DNA from: Floccularia luteovirens
Lineage: Eukaryota > Basidiomycota > Agaricomycetes > Agaricales > Squamanitaceae
Direction: 5' to 3'
Assembly: GCA_009739215.1 (NCBI GenBank)
Contig: VSJF01000003.1
Span: 868,001-932,000 of the forward strand
Length of the DNA stretch: 64,000 bases
Part shown: in pieces, positions 37,374 to 51,894 of the stretch
Numbering within the stretch: the first letter of the stretch is position 1
Layout: every line of letters begins with the position of its first letter
Notes under the pieces: model-generated
What the model saw: only the letters and a program-made list of their open reading frames with translations
Told to the model about the DNA's origin: nothing
Database searches by the model: none
Made by a program: the position numbers and the translations under genes

Positions 37374-40300
37374 ATGCCATCCTCATCGACTCGACATACT
37401 AAAACAACGAACAGCTCAAGGCAGGCCCACGCTTCGCAGTCATTTTTGTCCGCTCCTCCACTGTCAGATTCTCGGTCACTCCTGAACATGATTAATCCAA
37501 GTGGGAGATCACACCAGGGATATATCCAGGCCAACCAATACGCTCTTGAAGAAGATGATGAGAGAGAAGGTGATGGTGAAGGAGATGATTTAGAGGCGCA
37601 GAACCAGAGTACCATATTTCACAGTACGACTGGACATCAGCCTTCGGTCAAAGCACAAGGGAAACGGAGAGTAGTCTGGGACGGTGGTGCATCTGAGATG
37701 AACGTATTCCACCCAAATATCCACAAAGAAGATAAGATTCACGAAAGAGACTCGTCTGACGATGAGGTACCACAAAGCTTCATGATCGAAGCTGCCTCAC
37801 GACCTCCTGCCCCCAGAACCGCAGACAAAATGAAGGAAGGTTCTCACAGACCCAATCGGGCACAACCTCTACACTCCTCTGCAGGCAGAAAAGTTCCTCC
37901 ATTGTTGCCTACTGTCAATGATGGGAAGCTTCCTTCCTCCGTTTCCATTCCACCAAGGCCATCCGAAGTAGACGTTGATGAAATAGCTGGTCTTACTCCG
38001 CGAATCACTAGTAAAGCTGGGTCCTCCACGAGTTCTAACGATCGACCACGGCCACAAATGCGCGGCTTGGATGAATATGAGAAAGCTTTATGGAACTGGG
38101 TCAATGTATACAATCTCGACGCGTTTTTGCAGGAAGTTTACTACTACTATGAGGGGAAGGGTATATACAGTATAGCGCTCTCTAGGGGGCTTAATCTACT
38201 GTTGGTGACAATCCTCATTAACGCATACTTCGTACGCAGCTGACAACCTTTTTACGTCACCAGAACAGTGGGCTTTGTGATTGGCTTCTCCACGTTCCTA
38301 CTTGGTTGCATCGACTACTCCAAGATACGACATGATAGAGCAACGCAGTTTTCAGACGTGGTCGTTCGTCAATGTGTAAGAAAGTTCGTTCAAACAGTTC
38401 TCCTACTCCGATAATTTGTCTAAAATAAATCATAGATTCTCCGGATTCACCCTCCTGTTCTTTCTATTGTTCACCGCATTTTATATCTGGCAAATCTTCA
38501 CATTTGTTCTGGGAATAATGCGACTCGTTGATATGTACAAATTTTATACATATCTATTGAAGATCCCAGATGTAAGTATTGACTTGACGAAGTCGTTAAC
38601 TTTATGGTTTAACTGATTCAACTTAGGCTGATATCCAAACGATATCCTGGCCTGAGATAGTTCGTCGCATTGGCTCCATACGCGAAGAAAATCCAATTAC
38701 GGCTATTTCATCCAAAAAAGGTCCTAACACCAATGATACATCCAATGCAAAGCTAGATGCCCACGATGTTGCGAATAGAATCATGCGTCAAGAAAACTAC
38801 CTTATTGCGCTTTTTAACAAAGACTTACTTGATCTTCGGGTCCCTCTACCAAAGTTTCTCAAGCAATTCGTTACACAAGAAAAGGGCAAAGGCAAGATGC
38901 TTACGCAGGCTTTGGAATGGAATCTTCGGTTTTGTTTGATGGAGTACCTATTCGATGAGCATGGGAGGGTCAGAAAAGTATTTCTCAAGTCTAAGAATCG
39001 AGTGGTTTTAATTGAAGGGTACATTCATTTCATTTGGTTGTCAGTCAGTCCAACTTAATACTTGTTTGGATAGACTGCGTAGGCGGTTTATCTTCATGGG
39101 CATCTTAAATGCAATCTTTGCACCTTTTATAGTCTTATATCTAATAATGTACTCTTTTTTCCGTTACTTTGAGGTCAGTGCTATTACATTAACTCGTGTA
39201 ATACCGCTTCTCACGTTCCTTTCAGGAGTATCATAAGGACCCATCAACAATCGGAGGACGGCGATATACCTCTTTTGCTCAATGGAAATTCAGGGAATTT
39301 AATGAGCTTCCCCACTTCTTCACCCGACGATTGGACGAGAGCTATCCCCTGGCAAGCATGTATATAGGTCAATTCCCTAACGAAAAGATGACTATTATTA
39401 TGCGGTTCGAATTTTGCACTCTTCTACTTACTGCTGGTTTTTAAATAAAGCATGGAAATTCTAGATTTGTTGCCTTCGTCGCTGGCTCTTTTGCGGCGGT
39501 TTTAGTGCTCGCAACTGTGGTCGACCCAGATCTCTTTTTCCATTTTGAACTCTCGCCTCACCGTACTGTTGGTTTTTATTTGCCAGTATTCGGTGCCATA
39601 CTCGCTGTCGCTAGGGGTATGATCCCTGAAGACAATAGAGTTTTTGATCCAGAGATGTTAATGACGGAAGTCATAAACTATACACATTATATGCCTGAAG
39701 AGTGGAAGGGCCAGCTGCATAGCAAACAGGTAAATGCCACAACGTTTCTACTGTCACAAACGCTAACTTCTCTCGTTAGATTCATCAAGAATTTGGAGAG
39801 CTGTTCGCGATGAAGATTCTGATATTTGCCCAAGAATTGTCCTCCGTCGTTATGACTCCGTTTGTGCTGTGGTTCTCCTTACCTGAATGCGCACCTGCCA
39901 GTCATCGACTTCTTCCGCGAGTTCTCAGTCCATGTCGATGGACGCGGTTATGTTTGCAGTTTTGCAGAGTTCAACTTCGAAAGACATGGAAATGTCAAGG
40001 TGAGGGCACAAGTAATATGTAGCTTAGAAAGCTTCTCATCTATGTTTAGTTCGGTGCGCCCACCACAGCTCACGACAAAAAAATGATATCCAACGAAGGG
40101 AAGATGGAGAAAAGTTTTCTTAATTTCAAAGTATGTATCAGTATATATTGGACAAGTTTTCCAACTGATTACACTTGCAGGCAACTAACCCAGATTGGAA
40201 CCCAACTGATCCTTCGGGCTCTCTATATCTCAGCAGGATGGCTAATGCGCATCTCCCCAATGCTCTTGCAAGGCGACGCGGTTCTTCACATGCCCACCAT

Positions 40301-40798
40301 GCCGATCTTTCAGCTACTGTCCATTTCGCTGATGGATCCAAAACCGGTGTTTCTTTGACAGACAAAGCTCAGGAATATGACCGTGCACTACAACAAAGCC
40401 AATATGCCGCAGTTGCACGGCGACGTGGTGGAGGAAGTATACTTGGGATGTCGACACTTGTTGCAGGCGGACCTGCTGCGTCTTATGTGTTCGGGGGAAT
40501 CTCTACTGCGCAATCTGCGGTGCTTGGTGACTCGCATGGCAGTATACATCCAGAAGCTACTCCTAGACCCTCGACTCCAAATACAGGCAAAGACACAGGG
40601 GTAGAAGACATCGAACTTGATGGTGATGTTGGTGGTAGTGGACTCGGGGGTGCGTTTGTAGATGGAGGGCGTCGTGCAGATATGCAAGCCTTCAATGACA
40701 GGGAAGGTGAAGATGAGAATGTTTTGGAGGATGGTGGTGTACTGGGATTGTTAGCACAGATATATGGTCGGAGAGATGGACCAGCAAGAGTGATATAA
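37374..40798 (+). CDS. ATG9: Autophagy scramblase ATG9; one-base frame break
   Basis: Multispanning lipid scramblase on autophagy vesicles. Ten exons: 37374-38200, 38264-38383, 38436-38571, 38627-39018, 39074-39173, 39226-39404, 39465-39729, 39780-39999, 40050-40130 and 40181-40798; about 978 residues if one base is ignored. The long acidic, Ser-rich N-terminus precedes membrane segments such as [18 protein letters not shown] and [19 protein letters not shown], and the conserved [41 protein letters not shown] and SYVFGG sequences. In exon 8, PECAPA is followed by an extra A (39900), after which [21 protein letters not shown] is read in the +1 frame. The start at 37374 (MPSSSTRH) is 179 bp after the LEU4 stop; earlier in-frame ATGs fall in the gap. 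Confidence 0.92.
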
Positions 40799-40898
40799 GA
40801 TCTCGGATCTATAGAGCATCTTATTCATGCATTCACATTGAAATTTCTTGTGTATCAGAAATACTAATAGGATGTTAATATAACAGACATGGGAAATC

Positions 40899-41525
40899 CT
40901 ACGCCGTTGTGTCTTTGGCTAATATTTCCTGTACCCGCTTAACCTTCCCTTCATTACCCTCACCGAGTGGTATCTCCCGATCAATACGCGTACCAATACG
41001 AATATCTGTGGCAACGCGAAGAACTCCTTTAGCGTGGACAGCTGCATGGCAGTCATGAATGGCTTGAGATACCGCGGACCATGGTCCCTCTTTAATTATA
41101 AAGAGCTTAGTGATTAGGTGCTCAACAAAAAGCTGGTATCCCACTTGCCGAGGTTGGTGCCATAGCCGCTGATGATATTACGAGATAAGTGGAATAGCAA
41201 GAAGGATGGAATGCTTACTGCATCTGGAATGCGATATATGATTTGCGTGCTAATTTATCAAAAATCTACATACATTATATTTGAGGCCTGAACGTTCAAG
41301 GATGCGCTGGCATTCTGCAATCTCCTCTGCCACCTAGTGTAGAACTTGAGTGTTAAGTCCGAAACTAAACCAAGCGATGTATATGCATACTTACCGAGGG
41401 TTGAGCTGTTCCCATTGGTATAAGGCAAAAGTCTAGGGAATATAAGCGTTTACACCTGTCAGTGAGAGCTGGAAGGTATCGGAAGCACCTGCAACAGCAT
41501 AGAGGTCAGAGATTGTGGACGACAT
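40899..41525 (-). CDS. Ecm15/UPF0045-like protein (MTH1187 family)
   Basis: Six small exons in transcript order (41525-41489, 41432-41395, 41333-41274, 41223-41219, 41168-41149, 41089-40899) give 116 residues. The fourth exon is only 5 nt. The protein reads SDLYAVADFCLIPMGTAQPS, VAEEIAECQRILERSG, YNMHGYGTNLEGPW and HAAVHAKGVLRVATDIRIGTR, matching the thiamine-binding-like MTH1187/Ecm15 family of small tetrameric ferredoxin-fold proteins with unclear function. Two splicing choices depend on this family match: the 5-nt exon supplies the Met-His of MHGYGTN, and intron 41148-41090 must use a GC donor. Reading straight through that intron gives a longer frame that breaks the family sequence. Confidence 0.82.
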
Positions 41526-41606
41526 TGAAAGAAGATCACGCAGTCACTACAGCTGACAGCCCGAGCTCTTTACCGATCTGTTCTTGTTCTCTATCTTCCA
41601 CTACCT

Positions 41607-43470
41607 ATGCCATCGGCTACCTTGCAGACTAGGATCTCTGCCTTTGAGAACCTCTCTTCACAGAGCTCGACGACTTCCAACTCACTAGCCAAGCGTTCGC
41701 CTTTACCACCGAGACAGACCACACAATTTCTTGTAAATTTACCCTCAGCTTCCCAACCCTCAGTTGCTACACAAGCCGCCGCACCTCACCCTGGCGTATC
41801 GCCATCACCGTCGCCCCCACATTTAGGACGAAAAACATCACTAATAGATCTACACGACTGGATTGTTGATGATGGGCCTTCACCACTGGCCACCAAACCT
41901 GCTGGTGACAGCATTACTTCATACAATGGTAACACAAGCCCCAAACCTGGGAACAACCAACAGAAATCTACTCGTACGTTGACGGAACGCCCTGCGTCCA
42001 AGACACCACCAGCAGCCAACGATGCACCTTTAATTAATCTCGGCTCACCGCCACGACCCAAGCCAAAACCACCCAATCTTTCTGCCCCACCATTACCTCC
42101 GCGTAAGCCCTCATATACGTCTCTGAAGTCCTTCGCTTCCACATCGTCTCTCCTTTCTGTCTCTCCTCCTTCAATAGCTTCAGTCTCTCCGACAGCAAGT
42201 CCTTCTAGCTTTCTATACCCTCCCCGTCGCACTGATTCACTTAGTGTTGACTATCCGAACCCGCAATGTTCTCCTAGGCTTGATTCAGAATCCCGCACTC
42301 GCAATGGCTCAGCCCATGCACCCGCGTCCTCTATCTCATCCTTTCATTCTGTTTCCCTTTCATCAGATACAGATCCTGGAACTCCTGGCTCTATGTCTAA
42401 CCACATTGCTACCTATCCTCTTGATCATCTAGAAAGGACGGGTGAAACGGACTCGGCCAGTCTCACAGAGTCATACGAAGATGTTTCCACAGCTTCATTT
42501 TCTAGCCCTCTGACTGAACGTAGTATATCTCTTGATTGGGATGCTGCTATCACCAAACCCAATAATGTCCCACCTAAGTTGCCTCAACGACCTCCATCTG
42601 CCAACGCTCCTTCCCGTTCTGGGGTAAAATCTGCACCACCAAGACCTCCCCCTCGCAAGTCACTATCAAGCTCTCAACCTAACTCACCCAACATAAAATC
42701 TGCACCTTCCGTCTATTCGCTGGCTAATCCTGTTCCACCAAATCGACGGATGCCACCACCACCACCCTCCCGCTCTTCTGATCGTTCCTCCATACGGAGT
42801 ACAATCACGACTCATAGCGTTGGCTCAAGCTCAAGTCACTCGCATTCCCATGAGACATCTTTTCTTACTAGGCGTCCTGCGCCTATGCCACTAAATGTGC
42901 ACAAGCGCTATGAGCGCGTCTTTATTGCCAATATCATACAAAGGCGCCGGGCAGAGAACCGGAAGAGTGAGGAGAAGAATGCGCTTCTTAGCCCCACAGG
43001 AGGGCGTAATCGTCGCGCTGCTGGATGGCGTGGGCTTTCTGTCGACCTCATTGTTACTGCGGATCCACTTGAGGTTAATGGCGTCAACGGCACAAACTCT
43101 ATAGGTAGTATTGAGGATGACTTTGTCGAAGTTGACGAAGAGGTAAAGGTCGGAGAACGCCTCGAGGGTGCAATCGTACGTCGTATCTGGCTTCGGTCTG
43201 GTCTGGAACGTTCGCGTCTTGGTGAAATCTGGTGTGTAATTTATTTATTCGGCGACGACTTGTTCATCTCCTGAAACTGTTATAGGTCTGAATGCGACCC
43301 ATCTGGTTTGGGTTCTCTCGATGTAGACGCAGTTTATGAAGGGTATGTGGCGGATTGATGAAGAACTACGTCGCTCTCAGGCGTGGCCAGGCTCAAGTTC
43401 ATCCCGCTCCAAAGATATTAAGAATGCCTTCAGAGCTTCTGCTCAAAAACCGCGGGATATACTGCGGTAA
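41607..43470 (+). CDS. IRS4/TAX4-like EH-domain protein; one-base frame break
   Basis: Two exons (41607-43231, 43286-43470) give about 602 residues if one base is dropped. Residues 1-430 are low-complexity, rich in Ser, Pro and Thr, with several proline-rich SH3-type patches (PPLPPRKP, PPRPPPRK). The C-terminus carries an EH-type domain: RYERVFIANIIQ, then LEGAIVRRIWLRSGLERSRLGEIW, then SECDPSGLGSLDVDAVYEG and MWRIDEELRRSQ. Yeast Irs4 and Tax4, which regulate phosphoinositides and autophagy, have the same layout. An extra T at 43344 splits YEG and MWRIDEEL into different frames; read literally the protein stops a few codons later. It is divergent from the Ecm15-like gene across 81 bp. Confidence 0.75.
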
Positions 43471-43661
43471 CTGACCACCCCTTCTATCATCACCATCGTA
43501 ACGTGTACTACTTGCTTTCGGTTCTGCTAGTATTACAAAGACATTCATGATCTCTTCAACGTTGTGTATTTAAATCTCGTCAAGGATGTGCCATCAATAA
43601 GTGAAATGTGATTATGTGCAAGTCATTGAATACATATATGACAAATGTGTGATAGAATCAA

Positions 43662-46600
43662 TTAGACCGCAGGACTCCCTGCTAGCTGCTTGTCCTCCCA
43701 AACCTTCTGCAAAGCACGGCCGAGCTCCTTGCCAAGTGCAAGGGCCAATGGTACAGGGACAGCGTTCCCAATTTGTTTTGTTTGCTAAGTTTTGGGCATT
43801 CAAGTTGGTCGGTGGCACCAAAGAGGCAGAATGACACACGTACGCTATCAACCAATGGACTTGGTTTTGACTCATCCGAGAGGAAAATGTAGTGGTCTGG
43901 GAATCCTTGTGCTCGTGCACACTCCCTAACCGTCAGGATTCTTTTTTGCTAAAAACGAATGAGCGAACAGGAATCAAAAAGTAACTGTCATAGATATGTA
44001 CCGATGGATGTAGCACCCATAAATTTTTCAGAGTGGGCCCCATTTTCGTCAAGGCACATCTGAAATAATCATTTCCATCCAATCGACCATAATAAGCTAC
44101 AGTTAATGAAGACGCATCAATGCACTGTCAGGGAACACCGTTATGTATTCGACACGTACTATGCTTGGAGCTCTTACGGCCGGGAAGAGCATGCGATGGC
44201 ATTAGTTCTCGAGGGAGGTCTGAAATGAAAGTACGTCAGACTTCTATACAGTAAAAAGGCATCACCACATACCGTGGTGAGTTGCAAATCCTCGTAGTGG
44301 GACAGTTGTTGTTCTAGAAGAACCAGCATATATAAGCGAATAGATAACCCATGCGAGGAGGAAATAACTGACGCCTCCACAATACGTTCATGAAATCGCC
44401 GTGTGTAGTGTCCTTGTAGACTTCTAGTACCCTTACCTTTATCATTGGCCATGCCATGGCGTAGCCACTGCTGGTATCGGTTTTGAGGGGGCAACGAATA
44501 GTCTGTGCCATTGGGATATCCTGGGTTCGCGAGGTCCGCACCATTGATGGACACAGCGTCAAAAACAGGTATGTTGAGTATGCGCAGGCGATTTTCATCT
44601 TCAGCCCGATCCCTCGCTTTTCGAGGTCTAACCTTGTGAGGATTGTACCTACATGATAGATGTATCTCCCAATCTATGATGGATAAGAAAGTACTCATAC
44701 CAGTCGAATTGAGGCTATATGAAAGAGATGTGAGATACCGAATCTAATGAATTCTAAACTCCACGTACCAAGTCACCGATAGCATCGTTGACGCCGATAA
44801 ACCTCAACGGAGCACACTGATGATAGTCGTCTTGTACTTGACTACGGGATACTGGTTTAAGCTTATCTCCTGTTGGGAGGTAATAGGACTGTCCTGGACG
44901 AGGCCAAGCATACATGGGAGGGGGATGTTCTGGAAGATACAATCCACGTTTTGCTGCCCAAAATATGACACGGTTACGGCTCTGTGGTGCACCATATTGT
45001 CCAGCTTGCAGAACTTTATATCGGACCTGATATCTGAAGGGATGTGAGATGTAGTGGAAGGACATTAATAGGTATGCTGACCCAAGCGCGATGAGCGTCC
45101 GCATGATGAACTTCACAACCCCAGATTTTATTCCACCTTTTAAGGTGTTTATTCCTTGCTCACTGAGTAGGGGAAAGTTTAAGATGCCTTGGACGTTCTC
45201 GAGCAAGAAGTAGTCAGGAGAATAATGCTCAGCATAACTGAGCATATTACCAGGCAGATTAGACCTGCAGCTAACGATGAGAAAAAAGGAGGGATAGAAA
45301 CTAAATTCTCTTGCCGTGGATCATCTGCTCGCTGTTCACAGAATTAATTTAACGCCTAACTGCTTCCGGGGTTTGGTCACTCACCGGGTTATGATTTGCG
45401 CGACTAAACGATTGGCAAGGAGGACCTCCAAATATAAAATCAATTTCTCCCTTCTTTGGCATGGGGGGACACTTGGTTTTCCCATCACAGGACATTAGAG
45501 TAGGCGGACTCCTTCCTTCAGAGTCAGCGATCGCGTGCGCTAGTAGCGCGTTACTATCTTGACAGTAAACAATAGTATCAGGGTGATTAAATCTATTCCG
45601 TAGTAGCGTTATACTAAGTTATGGATCGGAAAATCAACACTTACTGATATGTTTTCGCGGCAGAAGGGGAAAGTTCGATTGCATACTTCGTCTCAACGAA
45701 ACCGGACATATTCATCCCTGTACCCAAGCCTCCGGCTCCTTTAATGATAGATTTGAGCTTGTACGACATTATGAAAATATTAAAAAGCACTGACCACTGA
45801 AGAGTTCGAGTCCACACAGTGGGGTACTTCTGTCCATGAACCTCTCTGATCGTTTGAGGTTATCCATACGAGCACGGTAACATGGAGTGCAAAAATCAAA
45901 TTCGTCTTGGTCCATCGTTCGAAGTTTCCATTCGTCATTTTCCAATTGATTCAGGTAATAATGATGGTCATAAGTGACCCATTTTTCTATCTCGCTACGG
46001 TCTGTTAAGTGTTGAACATAACAGATACCGTCAATTCTATCCGCATATATCTCAGCTTTCCTGGAACTAAGATATAAACGTCTCTATGATGTGTCTTAGT
46101 GCCATAGCAGCTCAGAATTGTAGTGTTCAACCCACCTCATCTGAGACTAATTTGACAGAGGGATCATCTTCTTTCTTCTTTCGTACGAAGTCATCATATC
46201 GCCCAAGATAATTTACTTTCATAGCTGGGGTATCCGTATTTTCTTGAATAGAAATTATTTGAGCGATATCAAGAAGACCACTAGTTTCATTTGGTCGGAT
46301 GTATATAAAATCCCGGGCGTGGTAGTCATAACCGCACAGCGTAAAACCTCCAGGAATACGATGTAGTTCCTCGAAATAAGTTTGTGTTCGTTTGAGACCG
46401 CATGAATAACACCGTTGATGTCTCGGCAAGGCTTCCAAAACAAGTCGCTCCTCATTTTTCGTGGGGATATCTACGAATTCTGTCTTGTCCTCGTTCCAAA
46501 CCAGACTTAAAATAACTTAAGATTCATTATTCTGCAAGGGTACAAATATCCTCACCCGCAGTGGAAGTCATTCGAATCCGAGATACGATCGTCTGGAATC

Positions 46601-48838
46601 TCGATGTCAATATGGGACAGCATCTTTACGTTGCATTTTTTGACTATACTGGCGATGGGGTTATCCCCACACTCATTCATCAAGTACAACGCTTTACTAT
46701 GCGCTGTTTCCTGCAAGATAGTTTTGGATCCATGAGCATACCACTGTCCATGAAAGAATTTCACGGTCTTTTTTGCAACAGTATCTGTCTTGTCAAAAAA
46801 GTAGTTAATGCGACAGAACCTACGACTGTTAGAAGCAACCAGTACAAAAGCTTGGGGGAAAAAAATACCATAAAAAGTTTCCAAACAAGTTTACAGATTG
46901 TGCAGGTTCAGAGTCTGCGTTTTTAGCTCTGCTTGTGCGTTCGTCAATTCCTGGCATAACCATAACGTTATCACCGATCTGCAGAAAGAGAGTGAGGTAA
47001 CTAAAGAAGAGAAGTGTGCAAGTCGTCTGCATACCTTATACTCTACACCATCCATCACAACACTCCGGTAAAAACCTTGCTTGGAACAAAATGGTTGACC
47101 CCACTCCGTGTTTTCTGGGTCCCAGTGATGTTCCTGGATTTCGTCAATTTCGGCGGCCAAGTTTCCTTCCATTTCCTGAAATTCAGCAGTGCCTACAACT
47201 TCAAACCCTTTGAAGAGATTCTGTCCAATGGATGATACTACTGGTGTAAACATTACAGTGAAATCTGTAGTGTTTTTGAGCTTCTTTGAGATGTTACGCG
47301 ATTTAGGTGCTTTAGGACGTGAGCCGGATGTGGGCGCAACCACATTGTTGTGAAGATTGATGGACCCTGCTATCGTCCTTATCAGCGGGACACGACTTAC
47401 ATACAAGCTACTATCCCTGCACAAGTCGGGAAGTAGTGATAACAAGTATGTCCTCTGGGAGATGTGAATAAGCAACAAGCATTCTTTTAAGCTAAGAATA
47501 TACATACAGTTTCATCTGACTTCATATCATCTGGTGATAATTGCCGTCCCAAGATTTCGTATGCTGTTGCGGCACCTTCATCTTGGACCTCTTGTGCAAA
47601 GTCATCAAAATTATTGATAAATTGTTCATAAGTAATGCGTGGTTGCTCTAGGGATGCGGACACAATAAGATGTAATATGCGGTGCTGAGTCCAGACTTGT
47701 GCAAAGAATGATGTATACACAGGTGATGGAACTCTGAGGATATACCATGCAAACTTGCTTCGGATGTAGATTTTCCTAGGTAACTTTTTAGTTTCACAAA
47801 CTGTAAGTATTGCGCACAAGAAAACTTGCCCATCCACACTGTTATTTTCTTGGTTATAATGGTGAAGGTTGACCTCAACGATTCTATTGAGCTTTAAGGG
47901 TTGCCCTTCAGACTGAAGATTACCCTCTTCGTCTTCGTCCGAGTCATCCGAGTCTACTTCTACCCAAGGTTTCGCAACTCCGGACACACCAAAACTGACT
48001 CTACCTCCTCGTAACGGTTCTAATAACTGGCCGCCTGGTATTAGTTCTAGCGTCTCTAGATCGTAAAGTACGAAGTTGTCCAATATTCTTTGTCGAAACA
48101 AATCTTCCTTCCCATTATCAGTGTAATCGTCAAGAGGTGTTTCTCCGTCAATTTCGAGCCCTTCGTCCTCAGTAACCTCGTCGTCCAGGAACTGATGAAA
48201 GATTGGTTCTTTCATACCATGAGTTTAGAGTGGCAGAGGAATGGATGTCCTACAAACCTTGAGTTTCACTTTCTGATGTGCCAGTATAGCGCCTGTTACT
48301 GGAACTCGAGGACCGATGAACCGGAGGAGTTGAAGGAGATTGAAGCAATTGTAATTCTGATACAGTTGGTGATGGTAAAGTTTGGTTTATATTCATCTAG
48401 TAAATTTACAGCTTTATATAAAATAATCTGGAGTAGATGTAAGGTCACGTACACGCGCTTCCAGGTCAGAAACCGTAGGCGACATCGACAAGCGACTTGG
48501 CCTTCGGGTATCCTTATCATGACATGAATCCCGGCATGACGTACAAGGAAAGGAGTGCGTACTATTTCGACGTCTGAACTCTGGTTGTCATCTTCGGTAT
48601 CTATCGATTCATGAATTAGTTTTTGCCTTTTGGGACTTTTGGGAGAGCCCGCAGGTGCAGACTGTTTTGAGCCGGAGGCGTTGGTTAGTGTATGTACAGA
48701 TGAAGAATTTTTTCGTTTGTCACGATTGTCCGTGAAAGGGATCTTGGTTAAAATTTCGACAACTGGATATCGCTTGAATTGCATCTTAGCCGATGCTTTC
48801 AAACAGCTTTGAATTGAACGCGTTGAAAATTTGAACAT
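43662..48838 (-). CDS. DNMT1-type DNA (cytosine-5) methyltransferase with RFTS and two BAH domains
   Basis: Nuclear maintenance-type methyltransferase of about 1,358 residues in 21 exons: 48838-48563, 48512-48455, 48356-48258, 48208-47508, 47454-47035, 46978-46887, 46825-46556, 46505-46136, 46083-45795, 45738-45645, 45592-45385, 45331-45315, 45264-45082, 45033-44769, 44714-44701, 44648-44373, 44313-44273, 44219-44139, 44096-44002, 43948-43844, 43784-43662. A basic N-terminus is followed by an RFTS-like domain (about 145-375), BAH1 (519-640, ending ILQETAHSKALYL) and BAH2 (about 680-850). Catalytic motifs are FSGAGGLGTG (I), GGPPCQ with Cys949 (IV), ENV at 987-989 (VI), QSRNRVIF (VIII), LTVRECARAQGFPD (IX) and QIGNAVP (X). 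All are intact and in frame. Exons of 17 and 14 nt and one GC-AG intron (45314-45265) are inferred. The start codon is uncertain; a Met at 48784 is an alternative. Confidence 0.9.
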
Positions 48839-48916
48839 CGAAACATTGATATTTTGATCCTGGGAGTCACGACGCGTTTTCAAACGCCGACGTTCGCGTC
48901 TTTTCCTCACACAATC
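48839..48916. promoter_or_regulatory. Divergent promoter between DNMT1-like and MCM7 genes
   Basis: Only 78 bp separate the two assumed start codons. The gap contains ACGCGT (48872-48877), the MluI cell-cycle box bound by MBF-type factors in fungi, and a second ACGCGT lies at 48818-48823, just inside the first DNMT exon or its leader. MCM genes are classic MBF targets. Function is inferred from motif and position. Confidence 0.45.
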
Positions 48917-51674
<2,758 letters not shown>

Positions 51675-51894
51675 TGCATGGGTTTTATGTATTATAATCC
51701 GAGAGATTACGATTTTGTCTGTACTATATAATACACCTCTATGATTGCAAGATACTTTGATAACAGCAATAAAATCATCTAGAGGGACTTGCAATCTAAT
51801 AATTATCCTGGGAAGACGCACACCACCAAAACAAGATGATATCCAATAATAAATATGATATTGGCTAGAAAATATTGCTCTAGTTGTTTTTTGA

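Noticed and set aside
40899..41144. Long frame containing QLFVEHLITKLFII upstream of EGPWSAVS
   Set aside because: That part is the intron of the Ecm15-like gene. Removing it (GC-AG) restores GTNLEGPW, the family sequence.
43612..43920. Minus-strand frame of 102 codons at the end of the DNMT1-like gene
   Set aside because: It is an out-of-frame reading across an intron. The spliced frame gives QIGNAVPVPLALALG, motif X.
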